Positions 1 to 6,306 of a stretch of 7,489 nt of DNA are shown here, one piece after another. Below the pieces are notes generated by a model, which saw only the letters and a list, made by a program, of their open reading frames with translations, searched no databases and was not told the origin of the DNA. Each line of letters starts with the position of its first letter. Position 1 is the stretch's first letter. The stretch is taken from NCBI GenBank assembly GCA_018660405.1, contig JABJKL010000211.1, forward strand, positions 1 through 7,489. The letters are read 5' to 3'. The translations under genes and the position numbers were made by a program. Source of the stretch: Pseudomonadota bacterium (lineage in GTDB: Bacteria > Pseudomonadota > Gammaproteobacteria > Arenicellales > Arenicellaceae).

Positions 1-635
1 TGAATCCGGGGAGCAAAAATATTAGCGTATTGATAACCCTTGCCACTCGACCACACTATGCCGAGATCCCAAGGTTCGGTAACCGATACAGCTGTTAGGT
101 CAATATCGCCCGTAGGGTGAGAAAACCGGAAATAGAAGGTATTGCCTTGTTTCCAAAAATGGTGTTTTGCTATCTCATAATCAAACTCACCTTGGTGTTT
201 AAACCAATCCACGCGGTCACGACCATTCTTTAACGTCATATCGTGTCCGTCGGGATCGGTGAGCTTCACTAACACCAACATGCGATGTTTACCCCTACCA
301 AAATTACTGACGACTATTTGCGCACTAACCACCGTTCCATCGGCAAAACCGAACACGAAATCCCAACCTTCCGAATAGGTGCTTGGGCTCAAATACGCAG
401 GTGTATAAACGGGGGCAGCTCCCTGTCCTTGCACCCATTGAACATCCTCGTTCAGGTTTATTGAATGATCTAAAGCGGCTGCAAAAACTGCAGTGGTCGT
501 TGCATCAGCAGCAGTATTTACATGAGCAGCATTACTCTCGGCAGCCAATAGCGAACTACAGACTAATATCGAACAACTCAGAACCAGGCGGAGAAATATA
601 GATAGTAAAATTTTTGGGTAATTCACTGAGTTCAT
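1..635 (-). CDS. Exported beta-rich protein, possibly lipocalin-like (5' part of gene; runs off left edge)
   Basis: An open frame on the minus strand gives 211 codons from ATG at 635 with no stop before the window edge. The N terminus looks like a signal peptide: K8, then a hydrophobic run at about residues 9-30 (LLSIFLRLVLSCSILVCSSLLA), with possible cleavage after A32 or A36. After an Ala/Thr-rich linker (about 36-55), residues 87-211 look like alternating beta strands: W91, the DG pair at 99-100, a QIVVSNFGRG stretch at 106-115, then many W, F and Y residues. This W...DG...N-x-G layout reminds me of the double-lipocalin AttH/CrtC/Svf1-like proteins; that is a guess from pattern, not an alignment. 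The start at 635 is preferred because it puts the signal peptide at the N terminus, although the ribosome site is weak. The frame stays open to an ATG at 779. The gene follows the SPT-like gene on the same strand, so it may belong to the same pathway. I cannot assign a function. Confidence 0.7.
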   Translation of the reverse strand, partial: MNSVNYPKILLSIFLRLVLSCSILVCSSLLAAESNAAHVNTAADATTTAVFAAALDHSINLNEDVQWVQGQGAAPVYTPAYLSPSTYSEGWDFVFGFADGTVVSAQIVVSNFGRGKHRMLVLVKLTDPDGHDMTLKNGRDRVDWFKHQGEFDYEIAKHHFWKQGNTFYFRFSHPTGDIDLTAVSVTEPWDLGIVWSSGKGYQYANIFAPRI

Positions 636-798
636 AAACAAACCGAATTCAAAGCGCGTAGGGGCGGCATCTCTGAGAATAGACGCCAGCGCAAGGAAAT
701 GCGGATTTGTGTCAGATTTTTCACTTATTTGGAGAATAGTCGTTCTATTCTCGGACAGGCTTCTGATATTCCCATCCATGCAGAGTGTGCAAACTAAC
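636..798. other. 163-base intergenic gap with inverted and direct repeats
   Basis: This is the only sizeable gap inside the minus-strand gene series, between the stop of the SPT-like gene and the likely start of the exported protein. It holds three copies of an 8-bp motif, listed separately. An imperfect hairpin also lies at about 665-688 (GGCG-TCT pairing with AGA-GA-TGCC on the minus strand). I see no T run after either hairpin on the minus strand, so no classical intrinsic terminator is supported. I see no convincing -35/-10 pair. The minus strand is open in frame with the downstream gene across most of the gap (from an ATG at 779), so part of it might be translated. It could be a leader or an operator region giving the last gene its own control. 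Confidence 0.5.
675..752. repeat. Three copies of GAGAATAG, two forming an 8-bp perfect inverted repeat
   Basis: On the plus strand GAGAATAG lies at 675-682 and 732-739, and its reverse complement CTATTCTC lies at 745-752. The 732-739 and 745-752 copies form an 8-bp perfect hairpin with a five-base loop (TCGTT). Flanking bases extend the resemblance between the outer copies: the motif CGT(T)CTATTCTC(A/G)GA occurs inverted at about 672-685 and 741-755. So the 675 copy could also pair with the 745 copy, giving two mutually exclusive stems. This suits a dimeric-regulator operator or an alternative-folding leader. No downstream T run supports a terminator. Presence of the repeats is certain; function is inference. 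Confidence 0.6.
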
Positions 799-2073
799 TC
801 AGCTATTGTTTATAAGGCCGAATTCCCGGCCAACACTTGCAAAAATATCAAGCGCTTTATCGAGGTGCTCCGGCTTATGACTTGCCATCACACTGGTTCG
901 AATAAGGGCCGCATCCTTTGCGACTCCCGGGTGAATCACCGGCGTTACAAACAAACCGGCATCAAAAAGTTTACGCCAAAACCGTAAAGCCAGCATGTCA
1001 TCCCCGACATATACCGGCACAACGGTTGACTGAGTATTAAGCGTATTAAAACCCAGTTCTATTAATCCATTTCTAAGGTGATCCGCGTTCGACCAAAGTC
1101 GCTCACGTCGTTCAGGTTCATTCTCGATAATATCAAGTGCCGCCAAGGCAGAGGCAGTATTCGCCGCCGGTAAACTTGCGGAAAATATCAATGGTCGCGC
1201 GTTGTGCTTCAGGTAATCCATAGTTTCAGCATCGCCCGCCAAACAGCCACCAATCGTCGCCATCGATTTGCTATATGTACCCATTATAATGTCTACTTTG
1301 TCTTCCACGCCAAAATGCTGAGTGGTTCCAGCGCCGTGTTTGCCCAACACGCCAATACCGTGTGCATCATCAACCATCACCGCAGCACCAAATTCATCTG
1401 CCAATTGAGTGATTTCGGGTAGCGGCGCAATATCGCCTTCCATGCTAAATACACCGTCAACCACAATAAGCATACGGCGCCCTTGATGTTCCTTTAAAAC
1501 GCGATGCAAATCTTCCATATCATTATGATTAAACTTTCGTGTTTGCCCGTAGGAAAGCCGACAACCATCGTAGATACACGCGTGATTTAACCGATCAATA
1601 ATAACAATATCGCCTTTACCAACCAGGGCTGCGATAGCGCCCAGGTTAGCCTGAAAACCGGTCGGAAATACAATAGCGGCTTGTTTAGAGAAAAACTTCG
1701 CCAAACGGGCTTCCAACTCTTCATGAAGATCCAGGGTTCCATTCATAAAGCGCGAGCCTGCGCAGCCGGTACCGTATTCACGCGTTGCTTTAATCGCCGC
1801 CTCAACAACCTTGGGATGGCTTGTGAGGCCCAGATAATTATTGGAGCTAAGCATGATCATTTCACGCCCGCCACAAAGCACTTCCGGTTCTTGAGAAGAT
1901 TCCAAGGCTTTAAAGTACGGGTAAATATCAGCTTCACGCATTTGTTTAACGCGTTCGTACTCAACTACCTTGTCGAAAATCGAGGGTCTGGGCCGTGAGC
2001 CTGCTGATTCGGTCCCTACCGATTCAATTAACCTGTCTTTGGTCAAACCTTTTGCCAAATTATTATTTTTCAT
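799..2073 (-). CDS. Serine palmitoyltransferase-like alpha-oxoamine synthase (PLP-dependent)
   Basis: This encodes a fold-type I PLP enzyme of the alpha-oxoamine synthase family, which joins an amino acid to an acyl thioester with loss of CO2. From ATG at 2073 it is 424 residues. Visible landmarks are the cofactor-stacking His in NHA (H164), the VDDAHG motif (D235, H238) and the Schiff-base lysine in GTYSKS (K269). From memory, it resembles Bacteroides and Sphingomonas serine palmitoyltransferases more than threonine-pathway KBL: GCAGSRFMNGTLDLH at 103-117, HNDM at 183-186, and the N-A-R-P...IFSASLP segment near 290-305. About 30 residues precede the conserved core. The open frame extends to TTG at 2097, but ATG at 2073 gives an ATGA overlap with the preceding SDR gene and is preferred. 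No threonine dehydrogenase gene sits beside it, as a KBL would often have. Alternatives are KBL, an AONS-like enzyme or a CqsA-like autoinducer synthase. Family is secure; the serine/acyl substrate is probable but unproven. Confidence 0.85.
   Translation of the reverse strand: MKNNNLAKGLTKDRLIESVGTESAGSRPRPSIFDKVVEYERVKQMREADIYPYFKALESSQEPEVLCGGREMIMLSSNNYLGLTSHPKVVEAAIKATREYGTGCAGSRFMNGTLDLHEELEARLAKFFSKQAAIVFPTGFQANLGAIAALVGKGDIVIIDRLNHACIYDGCRLSYGQTRKFNHNDMEDLHRVLKEHQGRRMLIVVDGVFSMEGDIAPLPEITQLADEFGAAVMVDDAHGIGVLGKHGAGTTQHFGVEDKVDIIMGTYSKSMATIGGCLAGDAETMDYLKHNARPLIFSASLPAANTASALAALDIIENEPERRERLWSNADHLRNGLIELGFNTLNTQSTVVPVYVGDDMLALRFWRKLFDAGLFVTPVIHPGVAKDAALIRTSVMASHKPEHLDKALDIFASVGREFGLINNS
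2070..2073 (-). promoter_or_regulatory. ATGA stop/start overlap coupling the SDR and SPT-like genes
   Basis: On the minus strand the ATG of the SPT-like gene (2073-2071) overlaps the TGA of the SDR gene (2072-2070). No strong Shine-Dalgarno sequence precedes it, which fits translation by ribosomes terminating on the upstream gene. This decides the start over the in-frame TTG codons at 2097 and 2079. Confidence 0.7.
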
Positions 2074-3089
2074 AACCAATTGTGGTGCCGGTACCAAGAC
2101 ACCAGCTCATATATGGCGGTCGGCAGAGGATGCAATGTCTCATGCTGCAATTCATGGGTCGCCTTACTTACGTCAAGAGACCAATCTGGATGCAAGAATT
2201 CGTCAATCCGCGTGCTGTTTATCAGCACTGTCCGATTACTCAATCGACTGATTAACTGGCCTATCCTACCTGCCAACTTAAATATTTTCTGACCGAACTG
2301 TATACGTCTTGGTTCAACCTGCATCGCCAACGCCGCCAGGCGTTCAAATTCGCTCCAACGATACGGCGTTTGTTCAGCAACAAAGAAAGTACTGCCATTA
2401 GGTACTTCTGCCACTGCTGAACGCGCCATCAATATAACCAAATCACTTACATGACAAAGACTAATAACTCGATCTACGGACCCCAATTGTATCAGGTATT
2501 TACGCTTCAACAGCTTAAATATGGGCAAAAACTCCTTGTCGCCCGGGCCAAAAATTGCACTCGGTCGCAATACCAGATAAGACAGCCTGTCTGCCTGACT
2601 CGCCAGGTATTCCTCAGCTTCAAGCTTGGAGCGGCCATAAGGCGTTATAGGCAATGATTCATCGGCTTCCTTGCGCGGCTTACCATCACTCGGGCCAGCG
2701 GCAGCCTGGCTGGAAACAAATATAAACCGCTTCAACGGTGCATTAACCTCCAACACAGCATCGACCACGTTTTTCGTACCTATTACGTTGTGTAAATGAT
2801 AGGTAGCCTCATTCGATGCACCGATAACGCCCGCGACGTGAAACACATAGCGCACCCCTGTAACGCCTTCTCGCAAGGCGTCCAGATTATGTAAATCACC
2901 CTTAATCTCGGTTACACCATCAAGCTTTGTGAGTTCTGGAGGTAAATCCCGTCGAACCAGACAACGAATTTGGTAACCCTGGGCCTGTAGCTCAACAACC
3001 AGGTGTTGCCCTACAAATCCGGTAGCCCCGGTAACAAAGGCTAACTTATTCCTTTCAACCCCTGATTGCAGATCAGTTGGCTCAGCCAT
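2070..3089 (-). CDS. Extended SDR / NAD-dependent epimerase-family oxidoreductase (candidate 3-keto reductase)
   Basis: From ATG at 3089 this is a 339-residue extended short-chain dehydrogenase. The Rossmann motif TGATGFVG is at residues 20-27, a GDL acidic turn is at 64-66, and the FHVAG segment is at 83-87. The catalytic set is S127 (in VSSQ), Y151 and K155 (YGRSK). The C terminus ends in SWYRHHNWL. Family members act on nucleotide sugars, steroids or 3-keto compounds. Placement directly upstream of, and overlapping, an SPT-like gene suggests it reduces that enzyme's beta-keto product, as the epimerase-family CerR does for 3-ketosphinganine in Caulobacter. No membrane segment is evident. 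The frame is open to an ATG at 3182, but the extra 31 residues lie inside hflD and do not look like an SDR N terminus. At 3089 the ATG is preceded by an AAGGGA site, with an 8-base overlap on the hflD stop. The SDR call is firm; the substrate is inferred. Confidence 0.88.
   Translation of the reverse strand: MAEPTDLQSGVERNKLAFVTGATGFVGQHLVVELQAQGYQIRCLVRRDLPPELTKLDGVTEIKGDLHNLDALREGVTGVRYVFHVAGVIGASNEATYHLHNVIGTKNVVDAVLEVNAPLKRFIFVSSQAAAGPSDGKPRKEADESLPITPYGRSKLEAEEYLASQADRLSYLVLRPSAIFGPGDKEFLPIFKLLKRKYLIQLGSVDRVISLCHVSDLVILMARSAVAEVPNGSTFFVAEQTPYRWSEFERLAALAMQVEPRRIQFGQKIFKLAGRIGQLISRLSNRTVLINSTRIDEFLHPDWSLDVSKATHELQHETLHPLPTAIYELVSWYRHHNWL
3082..3089 (-). promoter_or_regulatory. 8-base overlap of the hflD stop and SDR start
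   Basis: On the minus strand the bases ATGGCTGA contain both the SDR start (ATG, 3089-3087) and the hflD stop (TGA, 3084-3082) in different frames. An AAGGGA ribosome-binding site lies about ten bases upstream, inside hflD. This supports the 3089 start and translational coupling of the two genes. Confidence 0.7.
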
Positions 3090-3708
3090 TACGCAGCAGT
3101 CCCTTAGCGGCCGTTTGGTACGCCCTGCGTCGCAATAACAATTCAAACCGACCGCCACCCAGCTGCTCCCAAAGAAGGACACAACGAATACCCGCCAATA
3201 ACATAGTTCGAATCTTGTTACCCACCGCGTCTTGTTCGAGAAAACGTTGTTCGCCTTGTACGTAAACTCTAGGGGTTAATGGGCTTATCACCTCTAAATA
3301 AAGCTCTGCGCAACTGGCAAACAACTCCTCTTCGTCCAGGGTCTTAATCCAGTCCAGACGATCGGTAACCTTTTCCAGCGCGTGTGGATTAGCGAATAAG
3401 GATTTCTTTAACGATATGAGGGTGTTCATATAACGGTACACATCGATAACTTTACTATCAGTAGCTTGACCAATTCCCCCTGCAATCAAGCCCAAGCCTT
3501 TCGCCAAATCCGATGGTTCACCAAATACCGCGGTCACATCAGGAGCATCAATCATTTTAATTGAAAGCACGAGGCAGTCCAAAGAAGCGGCATTCATTTG
3601 CCCACTGATGGCCAACGACTGAACACCAGCACACGCTTCCAGCACCCCAGACAATGCCAGAGTTCGCTGATACAAGTCGTCTGAATTGATTTGTTCTTTA
3701 GTTATCAT
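3082..3708 (-). CDS. hflD: HflD, high frequency lysogenization protein homologue
   Basis: The 208-residue product matches the usual HflD length (about 205-215). It carries the family's recognisable C-terminal half: VISPLTPRVYV at about 140-150 and then LLAGIRCVLLWEQLGGGR at 170-187, closely like VISPLGPRIQV and LLAGIRAAVLWHQVGGGR in E. coli. The N-terminal half (a T-LALSGVLEA start and a helix-rich body including AVFGE) also fits. E. coli HflD is a membrane-associated alpha-helical protein that binds and sequesters the phage lambda CII activator; its own cellular role is not settled. ATG at 3708 begins close to the expected N terminus and has only a modest purine-rich site upstream. In many Gammaproteobacteria hflD lies between mnmA and purB. 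Here it sits 32 bases after a peptidase gene and overlaps an SDR gene, an unusual setting. Confidence 0.93.
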   Translation of the reverse strand: MITKEQINSDDLYQRTLALSGVLEACAGVQSLAISGQMNAASLDCLVLSIKMIDAPDVTAVFGEPSDLAKGLGLIAGGIGQATDSKVIDVYRYMNTLISLKKSLFANPHALEKVTDRLDWIKTLDEEELFASCAELYLEVISPLTPRVYVQGEQRFLEQDAVGNKIRTMLLAGIRCVLLWEQLGGGRFELLLRRRAYQTAAKGLLRNG

Positions 3709-3740
3709 TTCTTTACCACGAATTTTGTTGATCTGAGCCC

Positions 3741-5759
3741 CTACATACCGTCCGCGCTAGATGCATCATTACCAAACAGGGCTTGGCCATAGAAAGCCAA
3801 CTCTCGCTCAAGAGCATCGCTACTATTTTTGGGGTTCCTAAAGCCATGGCCTTCACAAGAATACTCTACATATTCATGACGGATACCTTGTTTCTCAAGG
3901 GCCGCAACAAGACTATGCGCCAATACAGGCGGAACAACAGTATCTTCGGCGCCCTGAAAAATAATCACCGGGCAACGTATTTTATCCAACGTATGTACCG
4001 GCGAACGATCATAATACGGATTGCCGGGCTGAGTCGCCTTTTGGGGATCATACTTCTGACCCAGCAAGCCATCCAGGTAATGTGACTCAAACTTGTGTGT
4101 GTCCTCGGCTAAAATTGCCAAATCACCTATCCCATAGTAGCTGGCACCCGCGGCAAAATACTCGCCGTATTCTGTTAATAAACGCAAAACCGCATAACCA
4201 CCGGCGCTTTTACCCCGAACAAACAACCTTTCTCGAGCCGCCCATCCTTGTTCAACTGCAAACTCGATCGCATCCATAACGTCGTCAACGTCGCGCAGCC
4301 CCCAGCGGCCTAATAGAGATTGACGAAATTCACGTCCGTAACCGGTACTACCGCGATGATTGACGTCGAGAACTGCATATCCTCGAGTGGTCCAAAACTG
4401 CTTCATCGGATCATACAAGCTCTTCGCCTGCGCAGTAGGGCCACCATGCACCATCACCAGCGTCGGAGCGGCTTCATGCGCCGCCGCTCGACCGTTAGAA
4501 GGTGGGTAATAAAAAGCATAGGCCTGCTCACCGTCCCGGGTCGGAAAAACAAAATGTTGAGGCCTCGAAATAAATTTTTCCTCCAATAGAGGCGCACTAC
4601 CTACAATCTTCTTCCACGCGCCTTGAGTATCGTCATCGGATTTAGAGAAACACCAGATTCCAAGCGGCTGGACCGCAGAGCCGGCCAGCGCAAGCAGTCG
4701 TTCAGCATTTTCGTCAGCAAGCAATTGCTGCACTACGTCAAAAACATCAGTATTCCCGACGGATGAGTTATTGTTGCAATTTGTGTCTGAATCACCAACC
4801 TCGACGATGTCATCCTGCCCATTTAAACTACTTATCGCCGCCAATTGACCGTTGAAATTCACGATTCTGTGCTCACCGAACACCCAAAAAGGGCCACCGT
4901 ATTCGGCGTCGTCACGCGTCAATCTCTCAAGCTTATTATCTTTCCAGCAGAGTATTTGCCAGCTATCCAGCGCGTCGCTAGTTATGTCGCCTGTACAATC
5001 TTCCTCTAATGGTCCATCTAAATCTGACACCACACCATCCATAGCAAACACAAGCGCCCCGTCCACCGCAAAATGTGGCTGACACACGGATGCTACCGGT
5101 GAATCAATTAACACCCGGGGATTATGTAATAAAGGTTCTGGCTTTATCGAAACCCCAGATAGCATCAAACGAGTGGAATCCCAAGGCATATTGGGATGAT
5201 TCCATTCGAACCAGGCCAATTGTTTACTTTGAACATCCACCGCAAGACCTGCATAAAAGTCCGCACCTTTTGCCAGAGTAATCGGCTGGGTTATATCATT
5301 CACGCCCTGCAGGGCCAAGGCAACAATCATCGCCTCGTTATTAATGCCACCCACAATCCGCTCGGCAATGCAAAACAAATAACTTCCGTGGGCCACCAGT
5401 AAAAAATCTGAATAACGAAGCCGTTTATCATCCGTTAATTGCCGCAATTCCCCCGACCCAACGGATAGCCGATAAATTTGTTGATCTGCGGCATTGGCAA
5501 AATACACATGCTCACCATTTGCCAAATATGAGCTACCACCATACTCGTGCACTTTAGAATTCGGTTCGCTCCCCTCAGGTGAAATCAAGCGCGGCTTTGA
5601 ATCCGTTACCGCCAAATCGAGAACGTATAAACCGGCCGCTCCAGCGCGCTCCAGAACCGCCTGTAACCAATACAATCTATCGCCATCCAATTGCGGAAAT
5701 GACGGTTGAAGAGTGCCGGAAAAAACATCCAGAGCGTCTAATTTAATTTTTATTTTCAA
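3741..5759 (-). CDS. S9 family (prolyl oligopeptidase/acylaminoacyl-peptidase type) serine peptidase
   Basis: The product is 672 residues: an N-terminal beta-propeller (about 1-410) followed by an alpha/beta hydrolase domain (about 425-660). Catalytic features are complete: HGGP at 438-441, NHRGSTGYG at 467-475, nucleophile S518 in GKSAGG, D606 in GAED and H638 in EGHGF. Enzymes of this layout cleave short peptides, often after proline or as acyl-aminoacyl peptidases; the propeller limits access to small substrates. There is no signal peptide, so it is probably cytoplasmic. The start is a TTG at 5759: I see no in-frame ATG close by and no ATG, GTG or TTG further upstream before the frame enters the DUF192 gene. 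An AAGGG site precedes it by 11 bases. Residues 323-338 are an Asn/Ser/Asp-rich low-complexity stretch within the propeller. It lies 44 bases after the DUF192 gene. Exact peptide specificity cannot be read from sequence. Confidence 0.93.
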   Translation of the reverse strand: MKIKIKLDALDVFSGTLQPSFPQLDGDRLYWLQAVLERAGAAGLYVLDLAVTDSKPRLISPEGSEPNSKVHEYGGSSYLANGEHVYFANAADQQIYRLSVGSGELRQLTDDKRLRYSDFLLVAHGSYLFCIAERIVGGINNEAMIVALALQGVNDITQPITLAKGADFYAGLAVDVQSKQLAWFEWNHPNMPWDSTRLMLSGVSIKPEPLLHNPRVLIDSPVASVCQPHFAVDGALVFAMDGVVSDLDGPLEEDCTGDITSDALDSWQILCWKDNKLERLTRDDAEYGGPFWVFGEHRIVNFNGQLAAISSLNGQDDIVEVGDSDTNCNNNSSVGNTDVFDVVQQLLADENAERLLALAGSAVQPLGIWCFSKSDDDTQGAWKKIVGSAPLLEEKFISRPQHFVFPTRDGEQAYAFYYPPSNGRAAAHEAAPTLVMVHGGPTAQAKSLYDPMKQFWTTRGYAVLDVNHRGSTGYGREFRQSLLGRWGLRDVDDVMDAIEFAVEQGWAARERLFVRGKSAGGYAVLRLLTEYGEYFAAGASYYGIGDLAILAEDTHKFESHYLDGLLGQKYDPQKATQPGNPYYDRSPVHTLDKIRCPVIIFQGAEDTVVPPVLAHSLVAALEKQGIRHEYVEYSCEGHGFRNPKNSSDALERELAFYGQALFGNDASSADGM

Positions 5760-5770
5760 ACGCTTAACGG

Positions 5771-5775
5771 CCCTT
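5771..5775 (-). promoter_or_regulatory. Shine-Dalgarno site for the TTG-initiated S9 peptidase gene
   Basis: On the minus strand AAGGG lies 11 bases before the TTG at 5759. Spacing is slightly long but usable. With no ATG alternative nearby, this site supports the TTG as the real start. Confidence 0.5.
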
Positions 5776-5803
5776 ATTAACGCAACAAATAGCGTTGCTA
5801 CTG

Positions 5804-6304
5804 CTATCGGGCCGTCGCGAATTTCAAAACTATGCGATCCCCCACCCGTACGCCTATTTTTGCATAATAACCAGGCGCTGTTTCAAGTGCGCCCCGAGCT
5901 GGTGACGGCGGATAGTATAAATTTTGCTGTAGCGCGACCAAACTATTGGGCTTCATCCTCTGAATGGAGATGATCTGACCACTGTCGTCAATAAACGCGA
6001 TATCCAACTCTGTATAGACGTTCCGCATATGAAACGCACTGTTAAACGAACGTTCAAACTGAAAATAAATGGGGTACTGTTCAGCAACCTGGGCACAAAC
6101 ATGTTGAAATCCGCCCGCTCGCTCGGTCCAATCATCCGCCACCCTCACAGGTAACTCAATCACATCACCCGCTTGCGTCTGTATACTGAGCGCTTTAATT
6201 TCCATCTGATCGATTTCTGGCGTACTCAGAGTACATGCCGCCATGGCATTAATTGAACTGAACAGCACAAATCCCGAAAAAAAGCCTAATATTAATAATC
6301 TCAT
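5804..6304 (-). CDS. Exported DUF192 family protein
   Basis: The 166-residue product starts with a signal peptide (hydrophobic residues 3-18, likely cleavage AMA|AC at 22/23), so it probably acts in the periplasm. The mature part fits DUF192: WTERAGGF at about 59-66 in place of the usual ERxxGLM, FHMRNV in place of WMKNT, then LDIAFIDDSGQIISI, a PNS turn, and the C-terminal ALETAPGYYAKIGVRVGD. DUF192 proteins are small beta-barrel-like proteins of unknown biochemical role. Two cysteines remain after cleavage, C24 at the mature N terminus and C70 in QHVC, and could form a disulfide. C24 is not preceded by a standard lipobox. The gene begins two bases after the stop of the oxidoreductase gene, so the two are almost certainly co-transcribed. 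The family call is firm; the function is unknown. Confidence 0.88.
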   Translation of the reverse strand: MRLLILGFFSGFVLFSSINAMAACTLSTPEIDQMEIKALSIQTQAGDVIELPVRVADDWTERAGGFQHVCAQVAEQYPIYFQFERSFNSAFHMRNVYTELDIAFIDDSGQIISIQRMKPNSLVALQQNLYYPPSPARGALETAPGYYAKIGVRVGDRIVLKFATAR

Positions 6305-6306
6305 AT

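Noticed and set aside
732..752. Hairpin as an intrinsic terminator after the SPT-like gene
   Set aside because: The stem is AT-rich and not followed by a T run on the minus strand, so it does not meet terminator criteria.
383..987. Plus-strand open frames at 383-601 and 709-987
   Set aside because: They run opposite to the exported-protein gene and the end of the SPT-like gene. Their translations show no domain or signal, so they are shadows.
799..2073. Calling the synthase glycine C-acetyltransferase (kbl)
   Set aside because: It shares general family motifs with KBL, but there is no tdh neighbour, it has a longer N terminus, and several segments match SPT better. KBL is kept as an alternative, not the call.
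2074..2097. TTG start at 2097 for the SPT-like gene
   Set aside because: The ATG at 2073 gives the classic ATGA overlap with the SDR stop. The extra eight residues add nothing recognisable.
3090..3182. 31-residue N-terminal extension of the SDR from ATG at 3182
   Set aside because: It lies wholly inside hflD in another frame. The 3089 ATG has a ribosome-binding site and a coupling overlap, and puts the Rossmann motif at residue 20, as expected.
3783..5709. Many short plus-strand frames opposite the S9 peptidase
   Set aside because: All are antisense to a gene with an intact catalytic triad, and none has a recognisable product or start context.
5953..6135. 60-codon minus-strand frame inside the DUF192 gene
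   Set aside because: It overlaps the DUF192 coding sequence in another frame and has no supporting features.
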